From: CAADGY01 sp900696665
GTDB taxonomy: Bacteria > Acidobacteriota > Terriglobia > Bryobacterales > Bryobacteraceae
Length of the DNA: 64,000 nucleotides
Direction: 5' to 3'
NCBI GenBank assembly: GCA_035063885.1
Contig: JAPSFM010000015.1
Location: forward strand, 15,527-79,526
Shown here: piece after piece, positions 45,244-54,533 of the stretch
Position numbering within the stretch: the stretch's first letter is position 1
Layout of the letters: every line of letters starts with the position of its first letter
Program-made: the position numbers and the translations under genes
The notes under the pieces: model-generated
The model's input: only the letters and a program-made list of their open reading frames with translations
Databases searched by the model: none
Told to the model about the DNA's origin: nothing

Positions 45244-47166
45244 CTATTTCAATCCGGCTTTGTCTTGGCTAAGTAACGAATAACGCAGGAATAGTACCCC
45301 CAGCGGCGGCAACGTCAGCGTGAGCGATTGAGGATGGTCATGGACGGGAACCGGAACTGTATTCACTCCACCCAGATTTCCCTGCCCGCTGCCGCCGTGC
45401 TCCACGGCGTCGCTGTTCAGATGTTCGCTCCAGAAACCCTTCTCCGGAACTCCGATCCGATAGTTATGGCGGGTTACGGGAGTGAAGTTGCACGCCACCA
45501 GAATGTTTTCCCCGGCGGACCTGCCGCGCCGCAGGAAAGCGATGACGCTATTTTCGCTATCGTGAACCTCCACCCACTCAAAGCTTTGCGGTTCGAGGTC
45601 GAACAGGTGCATCGCCGGCTCACCGCGATAGAACAGGTTCAATTCACGGACCCAGTTCTGTAACTTCCGGTGCCGGTCGTCCTCGAGAAGGTGCCAATCG
45701 AGGCTTGACTCGTGGTACCACTCATTCCACTGTCCGAACTCCCCTCCCATGAATAGCAGTTTCTTTCCAGGAATCGCATACATATAACCCAACAGGAGGC
45801 GTAGATTGGCGAACTTCTGCCAGTCGTCACCGGGCATCTTGCTGAGCAGCGATCCCTTTCCGTAAACCACCTCATCATGTGGCAGGGGAAGCACGAAGTT
45901 CTCCGAGAAAGCGTACATGCCGCGAAAGGTGAGCTGGTCGTGGTGGTGTTTACGAAAGAGCGGAACTTTGGACATGTACTCCAGCGTGTCGTGCATCCAT
46001 CCCAGGTCCCATTTCATACCGAACCCGAGCCCGCCGGTGTACGTCGGGCGGGAAACCATGGGCCATGCAGTGGATTCCTCCGCGATCGTCTGCACATCGG
46101 GATACTCCTGGTATATCTTCTCGTTGAGCGTCCGGAGAAAAGCGACCGCGTCCAGGTTTTCTCTGCCCCCGAATGCATTGGGGATCCACTCCCCATCCCG
46201 GCGCCCGTAGTCGAGATACAGCATGGACGCGACGGCATCCACCCGCAAGCCGTCGATGTGGTACTTGTCCAACCAGAACATCGCACTGCTTTCGAGAAAG
46301 GTGCGTACTTCATTGCGGGCGTAGTTGAAGACGAATGTGTCCCAGCCACGATGGACGCCTTGCCTTGGGTCCGAATGCTCGTACAGGTGAGTCCCGTCGA
46401 AGTACCCGAGGCCATGTTCATCATTGGGAAAGTGCGAGGGGACCCAATCCAGGATTACTCCGATGCCTCGCTGATGCAGGTAATCGATCAACCACATGAA
46501 ATCCTGCGGTGTTCCATAGCGGCTGGCCGGCGCGAAATAGCCGGTCGTCTGATAGCCCCAGGAACCGTAAGAAGGGTGCTCCATGACCGGCAGAAACTCG
46601 ACGTGAGTGAAGCCCATATGCGATACGTGCTCGGCGAGCGGCACAGCCATTTCGCGATAGGTCAGCGGACGGTTTCCCTCTTCGGGCACACGGCGCCAGG
46701 AACCGGCGTGCACCTCGTAGATGGAGATGGGGCTAGTCAGCGAATTCCGGCTGTGACGCGTGGCCATCCAATCGCCGTCGCCCCATTGGTAATCGAGCTT
46801 CCAGACAATGGCGGCACGTTCTGGCGCTGTCTGGAAATAGTTGGCGTAAGGGTCCGTCTTGTCCGCACGATAACCATGGTACCTCGAGACGAGGTGGAAT
46901 TTGTAGCAGGCGCCTTGCGTCACCTCGGGAAGGAAGCCTTCCCATATGCCGGAATCCGCCCGCAGGCTCAACCGGTTCCGGGTCTTCTCCCAACCATTGA
47001 AGTCGCCGATGACGGAAACTTCCGCCGCGTTGGGCGCCCAAACCGCAAAATACGCCCCATCGGCGCCGTCCATCGACGTAAGGTGGCACCCGAGTTTGTT
47101 GTACATCCGGAGATGAGTGCCTTCGTTGAAAAGATGCAGATCGTCTGCCGTCAGAAGGCTGTTCAC
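45244..47166 (-). CDS. glgB: 1,4-alpha-glucan branching enzyme
   Basis: 640 aa GH13 enzyme that makes alpha-1,6 branches in glycogen-like glucan. Starts at GTG 47166, overlapping the treS stop. An N-terminal CBM48 (about 30-115, AYFAVWAPNAAEVSVIGDFNGW) precedes the barrel. The nucleophile Asp310 stands in IDGLRVDAVASMLYLDY, the acid Glu363 in TIAEEST, and LPLPHDEVVYGKGSL holds the third acid. C-terminal beta domain ends near 620. The length is that of the shorter form lacking the extra N-terminal domain. Third gene of the glgE operon. Confidence 0.97.
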   Translation of the reverse strand: MNSLLTADDLHLFNEGTHLRMYNKLGCHLTSMDGADGAYFAVWAPNAAEVSVIGDFNGWEKTRNRLSLRADSGIWEGFLPEVTQGACYKFHLVSRYHGYRADKTDPYANYFQTAPERAAIVWKLDYQWGDGDWMATRHSRNSLTSPISIYEVHAGSWRRVPEEGNRPLTYREMAVPLAEHVSHMGFTHVEFLPVMEHPSYGSWGYQTTGYFAPASRYGTPQDFMWLIDYLHQRGIGVILDWVPSHFPNDEHGLGYFDGTHLYEHSDPRQGVHRGWDTFVFNYARNEVRTFLESSAMFWLDKYHIDGLRVDAVASMLYLDYGRRDGEWIPNAFGGRENLDAVAFLRTLNEKIYQEYPDVQTIAEESTAWPMVSRPTYTGGLGFGMKWDLGWMHDTLEYMSKVPLFRKHHHDQLTFRGMYAFSENFVLPLPHDEVVYGKGSLLSKMPGDDWQKFANLRLLLGYMYAIPGKKLLFMGGEFGQWNEWYHESSLDWHLLEDDRHRKLQNWVRELNLFYRGEPAMHLFDLEPQSFEWVEVHDSENSVIAFLRRGRSAGENILVACNFTPVTRHNYRIGVPEKGFWSEHLNSDAVEHGGSGQGNLGGVNTVPVPVHDHPQSLTLTLPPLGVLFLRYSLLSQDKAGLK

Positions 47167-50100
47167 TTGGTTTCCCCGGTCCCGAGTAGATCAAGAATGC
47201 CCTGAAGGGGGATGCGAACCCAATCCGGACGATTGTTCAACTCATACCCCAGTTCGTACATTGCTTTTTCGAGCGTGTAAGAATCGAGCAGGATGTGTTG
47301 ATGGTCTTTTTGTTTGGGCAGGAATGGAGCGCTGCCGGTGGTTTCCAGGTAGCCCTTCAGGAAACTGTGGGAGGAAGCCAGGTACCAGAAGTGCGCCCAG
47401 CGGCGCAGTTCGTCGTGCATGCGCTCCTCAACCACAATACCGGGGACCTGCCCGAACAGCGCCGCCGAAGACACGTAGTGGAAAGACCGCAGCATGCCCG
47501 CCACGTCGCGCAACGGCGAGCGCTTGATGCGGCGCTCGCTGATGGAGCGCAACGGTTCGCCTTCAAAATCGATGATGACGAAATCACGGCCGGTATAGAG
47601 TAGTTGGCCCAAATGATAGTCGCCGTGGTGGCGGCAGCGCAGGGCTGCCACCCGCTGGTCACGCATGGGACGGAAGCGCTGCACCACCTGTTTTTCCAGG
47701 TCCAGGACCTGCCTGGCAGGGATCCGCACATCTTCAGGTAATTGCCTCAGTTGCTGGCGTAACAACTGCAAAGACCGGCGCGCCAGCGCGATCATACCGT
47801 GATACAAGCCGTGTTGATAGAAGTCGGTGAACGGCTCCGGCGACAGAGCCGCGTCGGCGGTCGGTTGGGTCAGGGCAAGATGCATCTCCGCCGTTCTCTG
47901 TCCAAGCAGCCGGGCATCGTCGGCATACGATTCCAGCAGTTTCATCGAGGACTCGGAGATCTCCTCGATATCCAGCGGGTTTGATGGCAGATCCGGGGGC
48001 GCCGCTCCCTGTGTTCCGCGCGCCAGCGCACGTGGAAAATAGCGGCTCAAGGCATCAATGGAATACGACCATGCGTCCCCCTTATTCGGGACATAGGCTT
48101 GAAGAATGGCAGCCGTCATCTTCGTCCCGTTGCGTTGATACTCGATCCAACCCGCAACTGGGGCGATATTCCGGAAATTCGTTTTCTCGGTCAGATAACG
48201 CCCGATTTCGAGATCGGGGTTCACCCCCTCTTCAATGCGCCGGAACAACTTCAGGATGAGGCGATCTCCGTAAACCACCGAGGTGTTGCTCTGCTCCGAC
48301 CGCTGGACGGAGGGCACCAGACAGACGTCGTCTCCCATCAGATTCCGGAACAGCCGGGTGGAGGCGGTGACTAAATCGCCGGTCTCTCCCTTAAACCGCC
48401 TCTTACGTTGAAGAGCCTGAAGTAGTCCCTCACAGAACGCCTTACTGCGGAATGAGCCATACAGAACGCCCTCCTCACCTAAGTTGTCCTGGAGCCTGGC
48501 CACCACAATAGCGGGATTGTTCTTCAATATGTCGTCGCGGTCTTTCCCCGTGGCGATGGAAAGTGGCACCACATACAACTCCGGGTCGCCCGAATTGTAC
48601 TCGACCCGGATGAGCACAAACGTGGCGCCGGTATGGTCGAACGGAATGGCATCGACGATATCGAGCGAACGGATTTTTCGGGCCTTGCTCCGGAACCAAC
48701 GCCGGGTGGGGAGAAACGAGGGAAGCAAGCGCCTCAGAACCTGCCGTCCGGAACTGTCTAGCGCGTGACGGAAAGATTTCACCATCATCAACGGTAACCG
48801 GGAAGGGTCGCTGACCGATTCCAGTGATTCGCGATCGGGCCTGGCGGGTTCGAGATGGAACCAGTAGAAAGCCTGGGGTGCGAGCGTGATCAGGTAACCG
48901 GAATCCCGGATCTGTGGGAATTCCACCATTCCGAACACCTCAACCGGTACCTGGCCTTCAAACTTCGACAGATCCAGTTCGACCGGCTGGGGGAAACGCG
49001 ACAGGTTCGCCACAACCAGAATACGTTCATCCTGGTAGCAGCGAACGAATGCCAGAACCCTGCGATTGTCCGGGTTCAGGAACTCAATGGCGCCTCGTGA
49101 TAACGCTTTCCAGCGCTTCCGCTGCGCAATCATGCTTTTTATCCACCAGAGCAGGGAATACGGGTTGTTCTGCTGTGTCTCCACATTCACGGATTCATAG
49201 TGATACTCGGGATCGATGACGAGCGGAAGATAAAGCTGCTGCGGATTGGCCGTGGAGAAGCCCGCGTTGCGATCCGGATTCCACTGCATGGGTGTGCGAA
49301 CGCCGTTCCGGTCGCCCTGGTAGACGTTATCACCCATTCCGATCTCATCGCCGTAATAGATAACGGGCGTGCCGGGCAGGGAGAACAGCAGGCCTTTCAT
49401 CAGTTCGATACGCCGCCTGCTGTTTTCTAGCAGCGGGGCCAGGCGGCGCCGGATTCCAAGGTTGATCCGTGCCTGCGGGTCGGTCGCGTAGACGCGATAC
49501 ATGTAGTCGCGTTCTTCATCCGTCACCATCTCCAGGGTCAGTTCGTCATGATTGCGCAAAAATAGGGCCCACTGCGCATTGTCCGGGATAGGCGGCGTAA
49601 GATCCAGGATGTCAATGATCGGGAAGCTTTCTTCCATCCGCTGTGCCATGAACATGCGGGGCATCAACGGAAAATGAAACGCCATGTGGCATTCGTCGCC
49701 GTCACCGAAATAGGCCACCGAGTCTTCCGGCCACTGATTTGCTTCAGCAAGCAGCAATTTGTCCGAGTACTTCGAGTCGATGTGCGCCCGGAGCTCCTTC
49801 AAAAACTGGTGCGTCTCCGGCAGGTTTTCGCAGTTTGTTCCTTCCCGTTCGTACAAATAGGGCACCGCATCCAGCCGCAGTCCGTCCACTCCCATATCGA
49901 ACCAGAACTCCATCGCCTCAATGACGGCTTTGCGGACGTGAGGGCTGTCATAGTTCAGGTCGGGCTGATGCGAATAGAACCGGTGCCAGAAGTAGGCCTG
50001 GGCCACCGGGTCCCAGGTCCAGTTTGACGTCTCGAAATCCTTAAAGATGATGCGGGCTTCTTTGTACTTTTCCGGCGTATCGCTCCAAACGTAGAAGTCG

Positions 50101-50501
50101 CGCCACTTGCTGCCCGGCGGCGACTTTCTCGCGCGTTGAAACCACGCGTGCTGGTCGGAAGTATGGTTTACGACCAACTCGGTGATTACACGGAGCCCGC
50201 GCGCATGCGCCGCGTCCAGAAAGTGCTGGAAGTCCCGCAGCGTCCCGTAGGCGGGATGTACGTCCGTGTAATCGGAAATATCGTAACCATCATCCCGCCA
50301 GGGCGACGGGCAGAAAGGCAGCAGCCATATAGCCGTTATTCCCAGGTCCTGAAGGTAGTCGAGCTTCTCGGTCAGGCCGCGAAAATCTCCCGCTCCGTCG
50401 CCGCTCGAATCCTTGAAGGCCCGTACGTGTAACTCATATATGATGGCGTCTTTGTACCAGAGTGCCTCGCCTTCCTCTAGTTGTTGTGTTCTTCTCGTCA
50501 T
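47163..50501 (-). CDS. treS: trehalose synthase fused to maltokinase
   Basis: 1112 aa two-domain protein. Residues 1-545 are a GH13 trehalose synthase that interconverts trehalose and maltose: nucleophile Asp211 (GLRLDAVPYL), acid Glu253 (LLAEANQWPED) and Asp319 (FLRNHDEL). Residues about 590-1112 are a maltokinase (Pep2/Mak): RWFRSKARKIRS, HHGDYHLGQLLY and FVIIDFEGEP. The kinase makes maltose-1-phosphate, the donor for GlgE. Fusion of both steps is known in other bacteria. It overlaps glgB by four bases and starts 8 bases after glgE. Confidence 0.96.
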   Translation of the reverse strand: MTRRTQQLEEGEALWYKDAIIYELHVRAFKDSSGDGAGDFRGLTEKLDYLQDLGITAIWLLPFCPSPWRDDGYDISDYTDVHPAYGTLRDFQHFLDAAHARGLRVITELVVNHTSDQHAWFQRARKSPPGSKWRDFYVWSDTPEKYKEARIIFKDFETSNWTWDPVAQAYFWHRFYSHQPDLNYDSPHVRKAVIEAMEFWFDMGVDGLRLDAVPYLYEREGTNCENLPETHQFLKELRAHIDSKYSDKLLLAEANQWPEDSVAYFGDGDECHMAFHFPLMPRMFMAQRMEESFPIIDILDLTPPIPDNAQWALFLRNHDELTLEMVTDEERDYMYRVYATDPQARINLGIRRRLAPLLENSRRRIELMKGLLFSLPGTPVIYYGDEIGMGDNVYQGDRNGVRTPMQWNPDRNAGFSTANPQQLYLPLVIDPEYHYESVNVETQQNNPYSLLWWIKSMIAQRKRWKALSRGAIEFLNPDNRRVLAFVRCYQDERILVVANLSRFPQPVELDLSKFEGQVPVEVFGMVEFPQIRDSGYLITLAPQAFYWFHLEPARPDRESLESVSDPSRLPLMMVKSFRHALDSSGRQVLRRLLPSFLPTRRWFRSKARKIRSLDIVDAIPFDHTGATFVLIRVEYNSGDPELYVVPLSIATGKDRDDILKNNPAIVVARLQDNLGEEGVLYGSFRSKAFCEGLLQALQRKRRFKGETGDLVTASTRLFRNLMGDDVCLVPSVQRSEQSNTSVVYGDRLILKLFRRIEEGVNPDLEIGRYLTEKTNFRNIAPVAGWIEYQRNGTKMTAAILQAYVPNKGDAWSYSIDALSRYFPRALARGTQGAAPPDLPSNPLDIEEISESSMKLLESYADDARLLGQRTAEMHLALTQPTADAALSPEPFTDFYQHGLYHGMIALARRSLQLLRQQLRQLPEDVRIPARQVLDLEKQVVQRFRPMRDQRVAALRCRHHGDYHLGQLLYTGRDFVIIDFEGEPLRSISERRIKRSPLRDVAGMLRSFHYVSSAALFGQVPGIVVEERMHDELRRWAHFWYLASSHSFLKGYLETTGSAPFLPKQKDHQHILLDSYTLEKAMYELGYELNNRPDWVRIPLQGILDLLGTGETK

Positions 50502-50509
50502 AGCGATGC

Positions 50510-52486
50510 TTACATGTAATAGTCGAAATCCCGCTCCGTGCGAATTCGCCGCCGGATGGTAAAAATGTGCGCGGGCACAATCTTTGGATTCAGCTCAACG
50601 TAGTTCCGCTGGCCCTGCCACAGATAACGCGCCTCACTCAGCAGGTCGTGCACCTGGTATGGCCTGTGGGTTTCCGGCGGAATCTCCTCCGGATCGAGTT
50701 CAATCCAGCCGGATTGCGTATGGTGCGGATCCAAATTCACCGCCACCAGAACAGTGTTGCTGGAGTCCTCTGTCCGTTTGCTGTAGCAGATAATGTTTTC
50801 ATTGTCCGTCCGATGGAAGCGGAGGCTCCAGTCGCGGTGCAGGGCAGGATTGTCCCGCCGGATCGAGTTCACACGCGCAATGAAGTCGTACAGGCTGTCC
50901 GGGCGATTCAAGTTCCAGTGCCGGAGCTGGTACTTTTCCGAATCGAAGTATTCTTCACTTCCGGACTCGCGCGGGCGGTTTTCGAACAGCTCGAAGGCAG
51001 GTCCGTAGATCCCGTAGCTTGCGCCCAGCGTAGCGGCCAGCACCAGCCTGATGACCGCGGCCGGCCGCCCCCCAAACTGAAGATATTCGGTGAGAATATC
51101 GGGCGTGTTAGGCCATAGATTCGGCCGGAGGAACTCGCGCACCTGTGTCTTCGTGAGCTCTGTGAAATAGCGCTCCAACTCCCACTTCGTATTCCGCCAC
51201 GCGAAATAGGTGTAAGACTGCGTGAAGCCGAGCTTCGCCAGAGCATACATCACCTTGGGCCGGGTGAAAGCCTCCGAAAGAAAGATCACATCGGGATGCG
51301 CGTTCTTGACTTCGCCAATCACCCACTCCCAGAAAGCGTACGGCTTGGTGTGCGGATTGTCGACACGGAAAGTGCGGACGCCCTCACCGATCCAAAACAA
51401 GAACACGCTCTTCAACTCATTCCAAAGCCCGCGCCAGTCCGGCGTTTCGAAATCGAAAGGATAGATGTCCTGGTATTTCTTGGGTGGGTTCTCGGCGTAC
51501 TGTACAGTGCCGTCTGGCCTCTGGCGAAACCAGCTCGGGTGTTCCTTGACGTAGGGATGATCCGGCGAGCATTGAAAAGCGATGTCGAGTGCAACCTCGA
51601 GGCCCAGCCGCTTCGCTTCCGCCATCAGCTTGCGAAAATCGCCGATGGTTCCTAGCTCCGGATGGATGGACTTATGACCGCCCTCGTCCGCTCCGATGGC
51701 CCACGGGCTCCCCACGTCATCCGGCTCGGCGATAACAGAATTGTTCTTGCCTTTCCGGTGTGTCTTCCCGATAGGATGAATCGGAGGAAAATAGACTATA
51801 TCGAAACCCATGTCGCGGACGTAGGACAGGTGCGCCGTGGCGTCCCTTAGCGTGCCGTGCCGTCCCGGTTCCGGTGAAACCGAGCGAGGAAAGAATTCGT
51901 ACCATGCGCTGTAGCGCGCCCGTTCGCGATCCACCGTCACCGGAAGTTCCTTGGGATAGTTGGCCTGAAACCGGCGGTCCGGATAGCGGGCCATTAACAG
52001 GGACATCTCCTCGTCGAGCGCGGCGGCGCGGCTGCTTGTGCGAAGGGCTTCAGCCCATCTTTGAAGACGGTTCCGGTCCGGTAAGGTGGCCCTGCCGGCG
52101 GCATCTTCCACCAACTGGACACCCACCAGGTAATCCACATCCGCGTCAGTTGCGGCACGAATGCGTTTGACCATATCACGCCTCCAGGTTTGAAACGTGT
52201 CCACCCAGGCTTGAAGGGTATAGTGGTACCTCCCGACCTTATCCACCTGGAACTGCGCGCTCCATCTGTCATTCAACAGGAAGGACATCGGGACTTCAGT
52301 CCAGGTTTCGTCTCCTTCGTTCTTATAGAGGAGAACCGCAGCGAGGGCGTCGTGACCGTCGGTAAAGATGTCGGCCTCAACCGTTACACTCTCGCCAACG
52401 GTTCTTTTGACAGGAAAGCGCCCTCCGTCGATTTCCGGGCTAACTCCTTCGATCACTACGCGTTTACGTCCGTCATCCGCCGGCAT
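50510..52486 (-). CDS. glgE: alpha-1,4-glucan:maltose-1-phosphate maltosyltransferase
   Basis: 658 aa GH13_3 enzyme. It extends alpha-1,4-glucan with maltosyl units from maltose-1-phosphate. The N-terminal beta domain and the helical insert (VEDAAGRATLPDR) are GlgE-specific. Barrel motifs are MGFDIVYFPPIHPIG, GVRTFRVDNPHTKP with the nucleophile Asp, and FLSEAFTRPKVMY with the catalytic Glu. First gene of the operon glgE-treS-glgB, which by itself forms a complete trehalose-to-glucan route. AAAGAAAGAG precedes the ATG. Confidence 0.97.
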   Translation of the reverse strand: MPADDGRKRVVIEGVSPEIDGGRFPVKRTVGESVTVEADIFTDGHDALAAVLLYKNEGDETWTEVPMSFLLNDRWSAQFQVDKVGRYHYTLQAWVDTFQTWRRDMVKRIRAATDADVDYLVGVQLVEDAAGRATLPDRNRLQRWAEALRTSSRAAALDEEMSLLMARYPDRRFQANYPKELPVTVDRERARYSAWYEFFPRSVSPEPGRHGTLRDATAHLSYVRDMGFDIVYFPPIHPIGKTHRKGKNNSVIAEPDDVGSPWAIGADEGGHKSIHPELGTIGDFRKLMAEAKRLGLEVALDIAFQCSPDHPYVKEHPSWFRQRPDGTVQYAENPPKKYQDIYPFDFETPDWRGLWNELKSVFLFWIGEGVRTFRVDNPHTKPYAFWEWVIGEVKNAHPDVIFLSEAFTRPKVMYALAKLGFTQSYTYFAWRNTKWELERYFTELTKTQVREFLRPNLWPNTPDILTEYLQFGGRPAAVIRLVLAATLGASYGIYGPAFELFENRPRESGSEEYFDSEKYQLRHWNLNRPDSLYDFIARVNSIRRDNPALHRDWSLRFHRTDNENIICYSKRTEDSSNTVLVAVNLDPHHTQSGWIELDPEEIPPETHRPYQVHDLLSEARYLWQGQRNYVELNPKIVPAHIFTIRRRIRTERDFDYYM

Positions 52487-52631
52487 TTATTCTCTTTCTT
52501 TGATCCAGCTTAATGTGCCACAGCTCCTTATTGCATAGACGCCCGAAAACCCGAGACATACCACAAAGCCATGAAAACGATCGGGGGTAGCTAATGTTCC
52601 TGCCGGAACCATCCGATAGACCATCGGGATT

Positions 52632-53120
52632 ATGGCAAGCTTCCTGTGGATTTTCCTCCCGATATTTGTAGCCACTGGTTCTGCGCTGCTCGCGTTCTGT
52701 GTTATGCAAGCACGCATGGAGGTGGCTTTGGCTAAGGAGCGCGCGGCATCAGCCGATCTGCGCGCTTCCGTCACGCAGCAAGAACGGATTGTGGAAGAGC
52801 GGGTTAAGGCCGCCGAAGAGGCTGCTCAACGGCGCGCGCTCGATCAGTTACTCGAGGAGTTCCGGGTCGAGGAGAGGCACTATGTCCGGGAGAGCAAGTC
52901 TCTCTTTCTGAACCGGAAGTCGATGGTGGTGCAGGAGCGGTTGTTCTTCCGGAGCATTCCATTATCGAATTGGATCGAACATGAAATGGTGGTGGAAGAA
53001 GGAGGGGACCTGCAACAACTGGCTCAATCGTGCTCGGTGTTCGCACCGCAAGCCGCCCGCCAGATGGCAGCAGCCGGTCCCAAACTGATCCGCAGCGCAG
53101 GTGCGAAATTGGGGGCGTGA
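52632..53120 (+). CDS. membrane-anchored coiled-coil protein of unknown function
   Basis: 162 aa. One N-terminal membrane segment (about 4-25, LWIFLPIFVATGSALLAFCV) is followed by a long charged helix (about 28-90) with coiled-coil spacing (ALAKERAASADLRASVTQQ, VEERVKAAEEAAQRR). The C-terminal part ERHYVRESKSLFLNRKSMV and FFRSIPLSNWIEHEMVVEE looks conserved in character but I do not know the family. Divergent from glgE across 145 bases and 38 bases before trxB on the same strand. Confidence 0.65.
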   Translation: MASFLWIFLPIFVATGSALLAFCVMQARMEVALAKERAASADLRASVTQQERIVEERVKAAEEAAQRRALDQLLEEFRVEERHYVRESKSLFLNRKSMVVQERLFFRSIPLSNWIEHEMVVEEGGDLQQLAQSCSVFAPQAARQMAAAGPKLIRSAGAKLGA

Positions 53121-53158
53121 TAGCATGAGGGTTTGGCCGAAACGTTCAGGCTCTCACT

Positions 53159-54082
53159 ATGCGAAACGTCGTTATCGTCGGATCCGGCTGTGCCGGAAAT
53201 ACTGCTGCTATTTATACCGCTCGCGCCAATCTGAAGCCGCTGGTCATCGCGGGCCATGAGCCTGGCGGGCAACTCTCGCTCACCACGCTCGTCGAGAATT
53301 TCCCGGGTTTCCCCGAGGGAGTCAACGGGCCCGACCTCGTCGAGAATATGAAAAAACAGGCGCAGAATTTCGGCGCCGAGTACGTGCATGGCTCCGTGAT
53401 CGAAGCGGACCTTTCCAAGCGGCCCTTCCGGTTGAACATAGAGGGTGAGTGGCTCGAAACTCGTACGCTGATCATCGCCTCGGGCGCTTCGGCCCGCTGG
53501 CTCGGACTCGAATCGGAGCAAAAGCTGATAGGCCATGGCGTCAGTTCGTGCGCTACCTGTGATGGATTCTTCTATCGCGACAAGCAGATTATGGTTGTGG
53601 GCGGCGGCGACTCGGCCATGGAGGAGGCTACGTTTCTCACACGCTTTGGGCGTGAAGTGGCTTTGGTCCACCGGCGCGACGAATTCCGTGCGTCCAAGAT
53701 TATGCTGGACCGCGCACGCGCCAATCCGAAAATTCGATTCGTCCTCAACTCGGTTGTGGAGGACATCTATGACATTGAAAAAGGGTATGTTACCGGCGTA
53801 AAACTCCGGAATGTCCAGACTGGTGAACTGTCGGAACGGGAAGTGGATGGTCTGTTTGTGGCCATCGGCCATATTCCGAACACCGCTGCTTTTAAGGGCC
53901 AGATCGAGCTGGACGAAGGCGGCTACATTAAATCTCGTGGAAATGCCCGCACGAGTGTTACGGGTGTCTTTCATGCCGGAGATGTGGAAGACCGCGTCTA
54001 CCGGCAGGCCATTACAGCCTCCGGGGCCGGGTGCATGGCTGCCATGGAGGCCGAACGATTTTTGGAGTCCGAAGGCCACTAG
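53159..54082 (+). CDS. trxB: thioredoxin reductase
   Basis: 307 aa. NADPH-dependent flavoenzyme that keeps thioredoxin reduced. FAD motif GSGCAGNTAAIYTARANL (8-25) at the N-terminus, the redox-active pair Cys131/Cys134 in SSCATCDGFFY, the NADPH motif VVGGGDSAMEEATFL, and the second FAD motif VTGVFHAGDVED near the end. Low-molecular-weight type. The first FAD glycine motif has an unusual cysteine (GSGCAG instead of GSGPAG). Cytoplasmic, no partner thioredoxin gene adjoins. Confidence 0.95.
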   Translation: MRNVVIVGSGCAGNTAAIYTARANLKPLVIAGHEPGGQLSLTTLVENFPGFPEGVNGPDLVENMKKQAQNFGAEYVHGSVIEADLSKRPFRLNIEGEWLETRTLIIASGASARWLGLESEQKLIGHGVSSCATCDGFFYRDKQIMVVGGGDSAMEEATFLTRFGREVALVHRRDEFRASKIMLDRARANPKIRFVLNSVVEDIYDIEKGYVTGVKLRNVQTGELSEREVDGLFVAIGHIPNTAAFKGQIELDEGGYIKSRGNARTSVTGVFHAGDVEDRVYRQAITASGAGCMAAMEAERFLESEGH

Positions 54083-54141
54083 ATTCCGATTCCTGGAACA
54101 TTTCTCCCGTCGCGCCGTATTCCCTCATAGGGAGTACGAGC

Positions 54142-54471
54142 ATGTTCTGCACACACTGCGGTACCGAACTTGACGACACCTGCCGGTTTTGCCATCAGTG
54201 CGGCACAGCCACTACGAAGCAGACTCCATCTTCGCCGGCTGCCTCCCAGAGATTGAGCATTCCGCTGGAAGGCAGGAAGATCGGAGGGGTTTGCGCGGGC
54301 TTTGCCCGCTACATCGGTGTGGACGTTACGTTCCTTCGCATTTTCTGGTTGACGCTTGCCATTTTTACGGGAGTGGGCTTCATCGCCTATCTGATTGCCT
54401 GGCTGCTGATGCCCAAAGAGCGTTACCTTCTCCCCGCGCCGTCCACGGAAACGGCTGGACAGACAGTGTAG
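54142..54471 (+). CDS. zinc-ribbon PspC-domain membrane protein
   Basis: 109 aa from ATG 54142, with AGGGAG upstream. A zinc ribbon CTHCGTELDDTCRFCHQCG (3-21) is followed by a PspC domain (about 40-95) with LEGRKIGGVCAGFARYIGV and a membrane segment (IFWLTLAIFTGVGFIAYLIA). PspC proteins act in or near the envelope stress response; here there is no pspA or other psp gene near. The fusion of a ribbon with PspC is common in Acidobacteria and Bacteroidetes-like genomes. Confidence 0.85.
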   Translation: MFCTHCGTELDDTCRFCHQCGTATTKQTPSSPAASQRLSIPLEGRKIGGVCAGFARYIGVDVTFLRIFWLTLAIFTGVGFIAYLIAWLLMPKERYLLPAPSTETAGQTV

Positions 54472-54533
54472 CCGTCACCGCACACTCCCGCACTCCCTGA
54501 GAGAAATATCCCTCCAGGTTCACTAGAGCCTAT

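Noticed and set aside
45877..47205. 442-codon open frame antisense to glgB
   Set aside because: glgB is complete with catalytic residues; antisense frame is a GC artefact.
53024..54079. 351-codon open frame antisense to trxB
   Set aside because: trxB motifs are intact; antisense frame has no support.
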